Assembly (NCBI GenBank): GCA_910578475.1
Contig: CAJTRK010000001.1
Location: forward strand, 62,001-126,000
Direction: 5' to 3'
DNA: 64,000 nt
Source: an uncultured Lachnospiraceae bacterium
Lineage (GTDB): Bacteria > Bacillota > Clostridia > Lachnospirales > Lachnospiraceae
In this document: positions 8,924 to 16,799 of the stretch, piece by piece
How the letters are laid out: each line of letters begins with the position of its first letter
Numbering within the stretch: the first letter of the stretch is position 1
Translations under genes and position numbers: made by a program
Notes under the pieces: generated by a model
Told to the model about the DNA's origin: nothing
Database searches by the model: none
Seen by the model: the letters and a program-made list of their open reading frames with translations, nothing else

Positions 8924-10117
8924 ATGGTTATTAGTTTGGAAAATAAACTCGTGATGTATCTGCACGGCGGAAGCGGGAACCACGGCTGTGAGGCAATTGT
9001 AAACAGCACATGTCATATGCTCGGGGAACTTCCCAAACTGCTTGTGACAAACAGCGAAAAAGAAGACCGGTATTATTCACTGGCCGGCCTGTGCGAAATC
9101 CTGCAGGAGAGAAAAATCGACGAACATTTTCTGGCGCATGTCTGGTATTATGCCTGGAGAGCTTTGTTTCACGACCCGGAGTCGTTTATGCGTTATCGCT
9201 TCCGGGAAGTGCTCGGTAAAAATCTCGCGCCGCTTTATCTGTCGGTAGGCGGCGATATGTATTGCTATGAAATTTCCAGAAAAGAGGCGATTCTGGCGAA
9301 CCGCACGTTCCATAAGGCGGGAGCGAAAACCGTGCTGTGGGGCTGTTCATTGGAGCCGGAACTGTTAAAAGAGCCGGAAGTCGTCGAAGACATGAAGCGT
9401 TATACGCTGATTACGCCGCGGGAATCCATCACGATGCAGGCGCTTTTGGACGCGGGAATTACGCAAAACGTGAAATATTACCCGGACCCGGCCTTTTCCT
9501 TAAAACCGGAAGAGACGCCCTTACCCGGGAATTTCCGGAAAGGAAAGACGATTGGCATCAATATCAGTCCGATGATTCTGCATTATGAAAAAGAATCCGG
9601 CATTGCGCTTCAAAATTACCGGAAACTGGTCGAACATATTCTGCAGACTTCGGATAACTGTGTGGCGTTGATACCGCATGTCGTATGGAAAAATAACGAC
9701 GACAGAAAAACGCTTGACGAACTGTATCGCGGATATGAAGAAAACGAGCGGGTTATGCTGTTTTCCGACAAAAACTGCGGGCAGTTAAAATATGTGATTT
9801 CCGGGTGCAGAGCCTTTATCGGCGCGCGGACACATGCAACGATTGCTGCCTATTCCAGTCTTGTGCCGACGCTGGTCGTCGGGTATTCCGTAAAGGCGCT
9901 CGGGATTGCGAGAGATTTGTTCGGAAACGAAGAAAATTATGTATTGCCCGTGCAGACGCTGCAGGATGCGGATGCGCTCATAAGGGCCTATGAATGGATG
10001 ATGAGGGAAGAAGAGGCGATTCGTGCGCGTCTGCGGGAAATCATGCCGGAATACTGTGCCAAAGCGGCGCAGGCAGGAGATGAGATTCGAAAATTATGGA
10101 AACAGGTAACGATGTGA
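8924..10117 (+). CDS. Polysaccharide pyruvyl transferase family protein
   Basis: This 397-residue protein has the two-domain GT-B-like pattern of the CsaB/WcaK family. There is an N-terminal glycine-rich loop (YLHGGSGNHGCEAIV, about residues 12-26) and a middle segment LSVGGDMYCYE. In the C-terminal half, the motif ISGCRAFIGARTHATIAAYS (about 288-307) provides the conserved RxH used by pyruvyl transferases. It would transfer pyruvate from phosphoenolpyruvate to a sugar as a ketal, although some family members have other roles. ATG 8924 has a GAGAAAGG site; an internal ATG at 8954 is an alternative. The end overlaps the next gene by 22 bases. Confidence 0.82.
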   Translation: MVISLENKLVMYLHGGSGNHGCEAIVNSTCHMLGELPKLLVTNSEKEDRYYSLAGLCEILQERKIDEHFLAHVWYYAWRALFHDPESFMRYRFREVLGKNLAPLYLSVGGDMYCYEISRKEAILANRTFHKAGAKTVLWGCSLEPELLKEPEVVEDMKRYTLITPRESITMQALLDAGITQNVKYYPDPAFSLKPEETPLPGNFRKGKTIGINISPMILHYEKESGIALQNYRKLVEHILQTSDNCVALIPHVVWKNNDDRKTLDELYRGYEENERVMLFSDKNCGQLKYVISGCRAFIGARTHATIAAYSSLVPTLVVGYSVKALGIARDLFGNEENYVLPVQTLQDADALIRAYEWMMREEEAIRARLREIMPEYCAKAAQAGDEIRKLWKQVTM

Positions 10118-11175
10118 GACAGGGGTTAATCAGCATTATTGTGCCGGTGTATAACGGAGAAGCCTGGATAGGAAGATGTGTGCAGAGCATGCAGGCGCAG
10201 ACCTATACGATGTGGGAGCTTCTTTTGATTGACGGAGGCTCTTCGGACAGAACGCTTGTCCTCTGTGAAGCATGGCAGAAGCGGGACGGACGGATTCGAG
10301 TGTTTCATTCCAAAGAGAACCGGGGCGTTTCCTGCGGAAGAAATACCGGACTGCGGGAAGCGGCGGGCGAATATATCTTTTTTGCGGATGCGGACGACTG
10401 GTTACAGCCCGACTGCCTGTCTCGGTTATACGGGGAAATACAGGATAAAAATATTCAGATTGCGGGATGCGGGTTTGAACGTTGTTCCGACAGAGACTGG
10501 GAAGAGGCGCATAAGCCGCCGGAGCGGATATATGAAAGAAAACTGACCGCCGGAAAAGACTTTCTGGCGGAGGGCATTTTGAAACAGGATACCCGGTGTT
10601 GGGGAAAACTGTATCGCAGAGAGCTGCTGAACGGCATTTTTTTCAAAGAAGATTATACGATAGGGGAGGATATGCTGTTTCTGCTGGAGGCGGCGGAAAA
10701 AGCGGAGAATATCAGCAGCAGCGAATATCCCGGCTATTGCTATTATTATAATGTGAACGGCGCAATGCTGCGGCCTTTCCGGGCTTCGGACATTGACCAG
10801 ATACGGTGCTGGCAGTTTGTTCTGGACAAGATACGTTCGGAAAATGAAGCAGCGGCCGGAAAAGACGTTAAGATGCCCTATGGCCCCGAAATCGTGCAGA
10901 AAAGCGCATCCATTCTGCTCGTTTCCTGTATGCTGACGGTGGGAAAATTTTCCGCGCTGTCTGTCAGAGAACGGAAAGCGTATGCCGGGTTGAAGGAACG
11001 GTTCGGCCATGCGGTAAAAGAAACGCTGAAAACAGAAGGGGCGTATGCGGGACTGGACCGGGGATATCGTATGAAAGTCGCGCTGTACCGGCGGTTTCCG
11101 AATCTGTATATCGGTTTATACGGTATGCTGAAAAGAATGTCCCAAAATAAACAGAAGGAAACAATAAAGGAATAA
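10096..11175 (+). CDS. GT2 family glycosyltransferase
   Basis: This 359-residue protein has LISIIVPVYNGEAWIGRCV at its N-terminus, then LLLIDGGSSDRT and FADADDWL near residue 98, the GT2 donor and metal motifs. A later TIGEDMLFLLEAAE segment matches the GEDxxF motif also seen in the GT2 at 7793-8830. The ATG at 10096 lies inside the end of the pyruvyltransferase gene; a GTG at 10114 is an alternative that would leave only a 4-base overlap. It is part of the same run of genes as the flippase that follows one base after its stop. Confidence 0.87.
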   Translation: METGNDVRQGLISIIVPVYNGEAWIGRCVQSMQAQTYTMWELLLIDGGSSDRTLVLCEAWQKRDGRIRVFHSKENRGVSCGRNTGLREAAGEYIFFADADDWLQPDCLSRLYGEIQDKNIQIAGCGFERCSDRDWEEAHKPPERIYERKLTAGKDFLAEGILKQDTRCWGKLYRRELLNGIFFKEDYTIGEDMLFLLEAAEKAENISSSEYPGYCYYYNVNGAMLRPFRASDIDQIRCWQFVLDKIRSENEAAAGKDVKMPYGPEIVQKSASILLVSCMLTVGKFSALSVRERKAYAGLKERFGHAVKETLKTEGAYAGLDRGYRMKVALYRRFPNLYIGLYGMLKRMSQNKQKETIKE

Positions 11176-11176
11176 G

Positions 11177-12715
11177 ATGGGCAGAGTGCAGAAGGCGGCG
11201 AAGAATATTTTCTTCGGCTATATCAGCAATTTCATGATTCTGATACTGGGATTCTGGCAGAGGGATGTATTTATCCGGGTTCTTGGAGAAACGCTGCTCG
11301 GTGTCAATACCCTGTATGCGGATATTTTAAGTGTGTTATCCTTAGCGGAGCTCGGAGTCGGCACGGCGTTAAATTACAGCCTGTATAAACCGGTCGCCAA
11401 TCGGGATTATGCGAAAATCAAGTCTTATATGAGACTTTACAAAAAGGCATATCTGACGATTGCGTGCGTCATTGCCGTCATAGGACTTGCGGTGTCCCCT
11501 TTTCTGCCGCTGCTGATTAAGCCTGAGAGCAGGAGCGGCATCGCGGTCAGGGAACTGGTAATATATTATCTGATATTCCTTTTCAACACGGTCAGCACTT
11601 ATTTCGTGGCTTACAAATACAGTCTTGTCAACGCGGAGCAAAAGGATTATATTCAAACTAATATCACAACGATTACGAAGATTGTTACGGTCTGTTTCCA
11701 GATTATCGTCCTGAACATAACCAGAAGCTTTTTCTTATATCTGTTGACCCATGCGGTCATCGAGCTGCTTCAGAAGATTGCGGTCAGCATATATCTGAAC
11801 AGACTCTATCCCTATCTGCGGGAGCGGAATGTGGAAAAGCTGACGAAAGAGGAAACGGATGTCGTCGTCACGAAGAGCAAGGCGCTGATGTTCCATAAAA
11901 TAGGGGATGTGGCCAGATTACAGACGGACAGTATTATCATCACTTATTTTATCGACGTCGCCTCCGTCGGCTTTGTGGGAAATTATAATTATATCATTAC
12001 TTACGGAGCCAATTTTATCAACCTGATATTCAATTCCGTGATTTCGGGGCTTGGCAATCTCGTTGCGACGGAATCGAAGGAGAAACAATACAGTATTTTT
12101 AAGGTATACCGTTTTTTTGCCTGTTGGCTCTATGGCTTCGCGGCGGTCGGATTCTGGCTGCTTCTTACGCCTCTTGTCGCCGGCCTGTGGCTGGATGAGA
12201 GCTGGAAGCTCGGGCAGGCGGTATTAAGCCTGATTCTGATTGACTTTTATTTCAAGGGAGGCAGAGTTGTTCTGCTGAATTATAAGATTGCCGCCGGCGT
12301 TTTTGAACAGGACAGATATCTCTCGATTATCCAGGGAGGCGTCAATCTCGTGATTTCCATCATCGGGGCGAAGTATATCGGACTCGCCGGCGTTTATATC
12401 GGCACGGTGATATCCGGCGTTATGGCGAATCTTATCCGTCCGGTAATTATATACCGGGACTGCTTCTCCCGAAGCGCGTGGGCGTATTTTAAAGATTCTC
12501 TGAAATATATTTGCACGATTCTGGGGATTCTTTTGATATTGATACCTGTTAAAAATTTCCTGCTTGTCCGGGTGAATCTGTTTACGTTTCTGTTGACGGC
12601 GGGAATTATAACGATAGTTTATAATCTTATATTTATGTGTTTCTTCCGCAAGACGGAAGAGTTTGCGTACCTGTTATCGGTAGTTGGCCGAAAGTTCAGG
12701 AGAAAGAACGGATAG
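11177..12715 (+). CDS. Wzx-type flippase, polysaccharide biosynthesis/MATE-like family
   Basis: This 512-residue integral membrane protein has about 12-14 predicted segments. The start MGRVQKAAKNIFFGYISNFM and the segment LGETLLGVNTLYADILSVLSLAELGVGTALNYSLYKP carry the motif pattern of the PST/Wzx (MOP) family, which moves undecaprenyl-linked repeat units across the membrane. It ends with a basic tail. The ATG at 11177 lies one base after the upstream GT2 stop with AAAGGAATAAG before it. With the two Wzy-like proteins it points to a Wzx/Wzy-dependent pathway in the GC-rich half of the locus. Confidence 0.88.
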   Translation: MGRVQKAAKNIFFGYISNFMILILGFWQRDVFIRVLGETLLGVNTLYADILSVLSLAELGVGTALNYSLYKPVANRDYAKIKSYMRLYKKAYLTIACVIAVIGLAVSPFLPLLIKPESRSGIAVRELVIYYLIFLFNTVSTYFVAYKYSLVNAEQKDYIQTNITTITKIVTVCFQIIVLNITRSFFLYLLTHAVIELLQKIAVSIYLNRLYPYLRERNVEKLTKEETDVVVTKSKALMFHKIGDVARLQTDSIIITYFIDVASVGFVGNYNYIITYGANFINLIFNSVISGLGNLVATESKEKQYSIFKVYRFFACWLYGFAAVGFWLLLTPLVAGLWLDESWKLGQAVLSLILIDFYFKGGRVVLLNYKIAAGVFEQDRYLSIIQGGVNLVISIIGAKYIGLAGVYIGTVISGVMANLIRPVIIYRDCFSRSAWAYFKDSLKYICTILGILLILIPVKNFLLVRVNLFTFLLTAGIITIVYNLIFMCFFRKTEEFAYLLSVVGRKFRRKNG

Positions 12716-12725
12716 AGGAAAAACA

Positions 12726-13826
12726 ATGGACACAATGAAGATGGAATTAATCGGAACGGCTTGCGAGGAACTGTTGTCCTATGGTCTGTGGGGATTTAAA
12801 ACAAAAGTAAAAATGTTTATCAAAAAGCATATACTCAGACGGCAGGTTGCGGCGGACGATTTGATTTTCTGGCCGACGGGGCTTCTTGCGTCCGGCCTGT
12901 GGCATTGCAGAAAAAAGCTGATACGGAGCGGGAACGAAGAAGAAAAACAGCTGGTTGACAGGATTGAGACCGCGCTTTCGGCCTATTTTACGAGGTGGGA
13001 AAAAAGAAACTGCCCGGTCTTTTATCTGGACGATTTGCTTGCCGGAGAGGTATTCCTTGCAATTTTGGAGGAATATCAAAGCAGCTGTCAGGAAAACGGC
13101 ATGATTAGTGAGAAAAATGTGGGGAAATACCGGAAAGCCGTGGATAAACTGGCGGAATTTGCCTTTTCCTATCCGGCGGACGCGACGGGCAGCTTTCCAT
13201 ACCGTGCGGCGCAGAAAAACGGCCATGTCTATGTGGATACGGTCGGCCTGTCCTGCCCTTTTCTGTATGAATACGGAAGAGTTTACGGGAAGGACGAGGG
13301 GATGGAGCTCGCAGTTTCCCAGATTGCGAATTTCCTGGCCTACGGCATCGACACGACGACAGAGCTTCCTTATCACGGGTATGAGCTGGAATCCGGCATG
13401 AAATACGGCATTATCGGATGGGGAAGAGCGGTCGGATGGCTGCTGCGGGGGATGACAAGATGTATGACGGCGGTCTACGGACTGGACAGACTGCAGGAAT
13501 CCTATTGCCGTCTGATGGACGTGGTCATCGCATGGCAGCGAAAAGACGGTTATTTTTCCTGGCAGCTTCAGGCGATGGAAGGCCCGGCGGACACCTCCGC
13601 CACCGCGATGATATGCCTTGCCTTACAGGAAGGAATCAGAACGAGGATGCTTCAGGGGGAGGCCTATCAGATTGTATTGGATAAAGGGCTTCATGCGCTT
13701 CGGAAATCGGTCAAGAACGGGCGGGTATACGACTGTCTGGGCGAGTGCGAAGGGTTTTCGCAGTATCCTCAGAATTACGGGGCCTACCCCTGGGCGCTCG
13801 GGGTTATGCTGATGTTGGAGATATAA
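12726..13826 (+). CDS. GH105/GH88-like (alpha/alpha)6-barrel protein
   Basis: This is a 366-residue protein without a clear signal peptide. It has the segment pattern of unsaturated rhamnogalacturonyl hydrolase-like proteins (YteR/YesR family): DTVGLSCPFLYEYGRVYG, GIIGWGRAVGWLLRGM (about residues 233-248) and DGYFSWQLQ followed by DTSATAMICLALQEGIR. In that family an Asp in the DxxG/PFL segment and the WGR-GW motif shape the active site. Why a cytosolic one is in a synthesis cluster is not clear; it may process or proofread an intermediate. ATG 12726 follows GAGGAAAA and lies just after the flippase stop. The 3' neighbour is the AT-rich RelA/SpoT cassette. Confidence 0.6.
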   Translation: MDTMKMELIGTACEELLSYGLWGFKTKVKMFIKKHILRRQVAADDLIFWPTGLLASGLWHCRKKLIRSGNEEEKQLVDRIETALSAYFTRWEKRNCPVFYLDDLLAGEVFLAILEEYQSSCQENGMISEKNVGKYRKAVDKLAEFAFSYPADATGSFPYRAAQKNGHVYVDTVGLSCPFLYEYGRVYGKDEGMELAVSQIANFLAYGIDTTTELPYHGYELESGMKYGIIGWGRAVGWLLRGMTRCMTAVYGLDRLQESYCRLMDVVIAWQRKDGYFSWQLQAMEGPADTSATAMICLALQEGIRTRMLQGEAYQIVLDKGLHALRKSVKNGRVYDCLGECEGFSQYPQNYGAYPWALGVMLMLEI

Positions 13827-13898
13827 GGAAGGATGTCGGCGGCTTTTATGGTTTGCGGTGGATTTTGAATAAAAATGTACAATTTTGCCCAAAATTAT

Positions 13899-13906
13899 GC
13901 TAAAAT
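13899..13906 (+). promoter_or_regulatory. Candidate extended -10 promoter for the RelA/SpoT cassette
   Basis: The sequence TGCTAAAAT reads as an extended -10 element (TGn then TAAAAT at 13901-13906) in an AT-rich 150-base gap. The match at the -35 position is poor, as is common for extended -10 promoters. A second candidate is TTGTTC at 13918-13923 with TAGACT at 13941-13946 (17-base spacer). Either would drive the gene starting at 13977 separately from the glycan genes. Confidence 0.4.
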
Positions 13907-13976
13907 TGCTTAAAAGGTTGTTCCACAGGAAGTTTTATGTTAGACTGGCTTCATTACATTCTAAAGAGGACAAGCC

Positions 13977-14993
13977 ATGGAGTGGGAAGCATACTGGCAG
14001 AATTTACTGACTGAGAAAAAACTGAATTATAAAGTAAAAGAATTAAATGAATATGAAAAAATTGTTTTAGAGCAGGAACCTTGTACGGAAAGAATATGTA
14101 AAGGAATTTACGAACGTTATGATGAAGCGGAAGAACATCTGAACGCGGTTAAAAAAAATTGTATTGAGATGTTTGACCAGATAGAAGGCGTATATTTAAA
14201 AAGCGGACGTGTGAAGAAAAAAGACAGTCTGCTCTGTAAAGTAATAGTTAAGCGATGGGAAAATATAGAAGCTTTTGATAATAAATATTATGATTTAGAC
14301 GAATTCAATTATGATAAAATTATTACGGATTTAGTGGGAATCAGGCTGATTATCAATTATCGCGGGAAATGGGCGGATATTCATCGAAAGATTCTGAATA
14401 TTTTCCCATTGCTGGAACAGCGTGCATATGAGGAAAGGACATTGCTGGAACATCTGCCGGGCAGGCAGTTTCAGGCCGAGTGGCCAATAGCTTACTATGC
14501 ACAGAATGACCCGATACAGGAATATAAGAAAGAAGGCCTGCATGTAAAACTGAAAGCAATAGGATACCGCGGCATTCATTATATTCTGTCTTATCAGGAG
14601 ACTTATATAGAACTCCAGTTACGCACAATTTATGACGAGGCATGGAGCGAATGTGACCATAGTTATGTCTATAAAAAAGAAGAGAACCGTTCGCATGAAG
14701 CATTGGTTCAAATGTCCAAAATTCTGAACAGGCTGACACATCTTTCTGATATCCTGAATGACACCATGAAGAGTGTTTATGATAAAGAGGGAATCCTTGT
14801 GGGTGAACAGGGAGATGAATGGACTGCTTTTTCAGAGCATATAAATAGAATTGATGAGATTATCGGGAAGCTGGAAGAAACGGATGACATCTTTCGGGAA
14901 TTCAGGAGCCGGCTTGTTGATACACAGGAGGATTGTGATGAGACAGGAGAAAAGAGGACAGGAACTGGGAGCGAAGTTAGTGGAAAGGATTAA
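13977..14993 (+). CDS. RelA/SpoT synthetase-domain protein (small alarmone synthetase-like)
   Basis: This 338-residue protein has the (p)ppGpp synthetase fold motifs in order: an RVKKKDSLLCKVIVKR basic segment (about 78-93), ITDLVGIRLIINY (about 117-129), GYRGIHYIL (about 193-201) and ELQLRTIYDEAWSECDH (about 210-226). It has no HD hydrolase domain and no TGS/ACT regulatory domains. It could make alarmones or, like toxSAS-type toxins, pyrophosphorylate adenosine nucleotides or tRNA. It starts an AT-richer three-gene block with overlapping genes, flanked by its own probable promoter and terminator. That context suggests a toxin-antitoxin or stress module inserted in the glycan locus rather than a glycan function. 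Confidence 0.8.
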   Translation: MEWEAYWQNLLTEKKLNYKVKELNEYEKIVLEQEPCTERICKGIYERYDEAEEHLNAVKKNCIEMFDQIEGVYLKSGRVKKKDSLLCKVIVKRWENIEAFDNKYYDLDEFNYDKIITDLVGIRLIINYRGKWADIHRKILNIFPLLEQRAYEERTLLEHLPGRQFQAEWPIAYYAQNDPIQEYKKEGLHVKLKAIGYRGIHYILSYQETYIELQLRTIYDEAWSECDHSYVYKKEENRSHEALVQMSKILNRLTHLSDILNDTMKSVYDKEGILVGEQGDEWTAFSEHINRIDEIIGKLEETDDIFREFRSRLVDTQEDCDETGEKRTGTGSEVSGKD

Positions 14994-15159
14994 ATCAGGG
15001 GAGTTTCCAAAGAATCATCTGATGAATCACGGAGAAAATTTTACGGGAGGCTCAGAAGATTTGCTTGTGTATGAATTTGACCGGTATATGGGCTCCTGTG
15101 GTCATGCGATGATGAACTTCAGACTGGCAAAGAAAGGGTGTATTTATCTTGGATATTAA
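14938..15159 (+). CDS. Small protein of the RelA/SpoT cassette
   Basis: This is a 73-residue protein not recognised from any family. ATG 14938 is chosen because a strong ACAGGAGGATT site lies just ahead of it; the frame is open to 14851 without a better start. It overlaps the end of the RelA/SpoT gene by 56 bases and the next gene by 11. The protein is mixed-charge, with a basic N-terminal 25 residues and a C-terminal segment YEFDRYMGSCGHAMMNF. Tight overlap implies coupled translation with the synthetase. It could be an antitoxin or accessory factor, but nothing in the sequence proves this. Confidence 0.55.
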   Translation: MRQEKRGQELGAKLVERIKSGEFPKNHLMNHGENFTGGSEDLLVYEFDRYMGSCGHAMMNFRLAKKGCIYLGY

Positions 15160-15694
15160 AGAACCGAAAGAAGGATATCAGTTTATTCTGGAAAAATTTG
15201 GCGAAGAGAAGATTATCAGTCGGTATAACTGTCTTTATGAATTGCTTTCAGCCTATTTGAAAAGAAAAAGACTGGAAGAACGAATCCATATCATACCTGC
15301 TGTTTTAGACCATGTCATCGTAGATTATTTTGTTGATATTTATCGGCTAAAGGACTTTCAGGGAATGGAGCTGGTCAATGATACAAAAATCCTTGCTTAT
15401 ACGTCTTTCTGGCTTTTGCGTCATAAACCGCTGCAAATAGTGGATGCAGAAAAAGCGGATGATTTGGTTTATGTGAACGAGGATGCTGTCGGCGAGATTT
15501 TGCGCACACAGTTGTTCAAGGACCCGGAAGATACCGTGCTTTTACCGGAGCAGGCGGGAAGAATTGATGATTTTGTGAATACAATGAAGTATTTCTTTCA
15601 ATATCGGTTATACACGGCGCAGAACATTGAACTGATGATTATGGCCTTTGGCGCCGGAAGAGATTATCAGTACTGCACCGATTTTCAGGAATAA
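15149..15694 (+). CDS. Unrecognised protein of the RelA/SpoT cassette
   Basis: This is a 181-residue, mostly helical-looking acidic protein with no signal peptide or membrane segment and no motif I recognise. The TTG at 15149 is the only reasonable start: it has an AAAGGG site about ten bases upstream, and the first in-frame ATG lies more than 200 bases further in. It overlaps the preceding small gene by 11 bases and ends 19 bases before a rho-independent terminator, so it is the last gene of the cassette. It is a candidate antitoxin or partner of the synthetase-domain protein by position only. Confidence 0.6.
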   Translation: MDIKEPKEGYQFILEKFGEEKIISRYNCLYELLSAYLKRKRLEERIHIIPAVLDHVIVDYFVDIYRLKDFQGMELVNDTKILAYTSFWLLRHKPLQIVDAEKADDLVYVNEDAVGEILRTQLFKDPEDTVLLPEQAGRIDDFVNTMKYFFQYRLYTAQNIELMIMAFGAGRDYQYCTDFQE

Positions 15695-15713
15695 AACTGC
15701 ATAATATGAACTT

Positions 15714-15740
15714 GCGCCTTGTTTTCAGGGCGCTTTTTTT
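15714..15740 (+). terminator. Rho-independent terminator
   Basis: A GCGCC/GGCGC stem (15714-15718 with 15729-15733) and a ten-base loop are followed directly by seven T residues (15734-15740). It lies 19 bases after the stop of the last RelA/SpoT cassette gene and separates that cassette from the fucosyltransferase gene. Confidence 0.8.
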
Positions 15741-15747
15741 ATATAAT
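15719..15747 (+). promoter_or_regulatory. Sigma-A-type promoter overlapping the terminator
   Basis: TTGTTT at 15719-15724 and TATAAT at 15742-15747 are separated by exactly 17 bases. The -35 hexamer sits in the loop of the upstream terminator hairpin and the spacer contains the terminator T-run. It would restart transcription about 70 bases ahead of the fucosyltransferase ATG. Confidence 0.6.
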
Positions 15748-15820
15748 GGATTCGGGTGTCCAAAGGCGCTATACAGGAATAAACATAAGAAGGCAGACAG
15801 ACGTGGAAGGCGGTCATCGT

Positions 15821-16759
15821 ATGATTATCATCAGAGTCATGGGCGGTCTGGGGAACCAGCTGCAGCAATATGCGCTATATAAGAAACTGGAAAGCATGGG
15901 AAAAGAAGTGCGCCTCGATATTTCCTGGTTCCGTAATGCCGATGTGCAGGAAGCCGTTCTTGCGGAAAGAGAATTGGAATTAAATTTCCTGAACGGCATT
16001 TCTTATCGGGCAGCGGCGCCGGATGAGATAAGAAGCGTGCTCGGAAGGCTGTGGGAAGAAAAGGAAAAAACTGCGGCAAAGCTCAAAAGAAAGCTGATGC
16101 CCGCCTCCGACCCCTGTTTTCTGGAAGATGATATGTATCATGAGCAGATATTTCAATTTGAAAATAAATACCTGGTGGGTTATTGGGCCTGTGAAAAATA
16201 TTATGCGGACATTCTTGAGAAGCTGCGGCGTGAGATTTCCTTTCCAGGAGAAAATACGCTGGCCGGAAGTGCGGATATAGCCCGCCGGAATGCGGAAATG
16301 ATTCAGAAGATGCAGGAAACGGAGTCCGTCAGCGTGCACATACGCAGAGGCGATTATCTGGATGCGGCGAACCGTCCGATTTTCGGGGGAATCAGTACAA
16401 AAGATTATTACCGGTCCGCGATTGCTTATCTGAAAGAGCGGCATCCGGGAGCAAAATTTTACTTTTTTTCCGATGATATTCCTTATGTGCGGGAACACTA
16501 TCAGGAAGATGCCTGTGAAATGATAGACTGGAATCACGGCAGGGACAGTATTTATGACATGATGCTGATGAGCCGGTGCAGACATAATATCTGTGCGAAC
16601 AGCACGTTCAGTTTTTGGGGGGCGAGGTTCAACCCGTATGAATCCAAAATTATGATACGTCCTTCCATTCATAAGAATACGCAAATCTGCATTCCGGAGC
16701 AGATGAAGGCGCTCTGGGACGGCTGGACACTGATTACGCCGCAGGGAAAGACGCTTTGA
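15821..16759 (+). CDS. GT11 alpha-1,2-fucosyltransferase-like protein
   Basis: This 312-residue protein begins MIIIRVMGGLGNQLQQYAL, the N-terminal signature of family GT11 bacterial fucosyltransferases such as FutC, WbsJ and WbiQ. The conserved HIRRGDYL motif (about residues 179-186) binds the GDP-fucose phosphate, and NSTFSFWGARFNP (about 262-274) completes the family pattern. It would add alpha-1,2-linked fucose, or a related GDP-sugar, to a glycan in the cytosol. The frame is open upstream to 15719, but ATG 15821 is where the family homology begins. It is the first gene after the RelA/SpoT cassette terminator and has its own promoter. Confidence 0.88.
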   Translation: MIIIRVMGGLGNQLQQYALYKKLESMGKEVRLDISWFRNADVQEAVLAERELELNFLNGISYRAAAPDEIRSVLGRLWEEKEKTAAKLKRKLMPASDPCFLEDDMYHEQIFQFENKYLVGYWACEKYYADILEKLRREISFPGENTLAGSADIARRNAEMIQKMQETESVSVHIRRGDYLDAANRPIFGGISTKDYYRSAIAYLKERHPGAKFYFFSDDIPYVREHYQEDACEMIDWNHGRDSIYDMMLMSRCRHNICANSTFSFWGARFNPYESKIMIRPSIHKNTQICIPEQMKALWDGWTLITPQGKTL

Positions 16760-16799
16760 AAATAACATCTGCATGTTATCGGGCGGCGGAGGAAAAACA

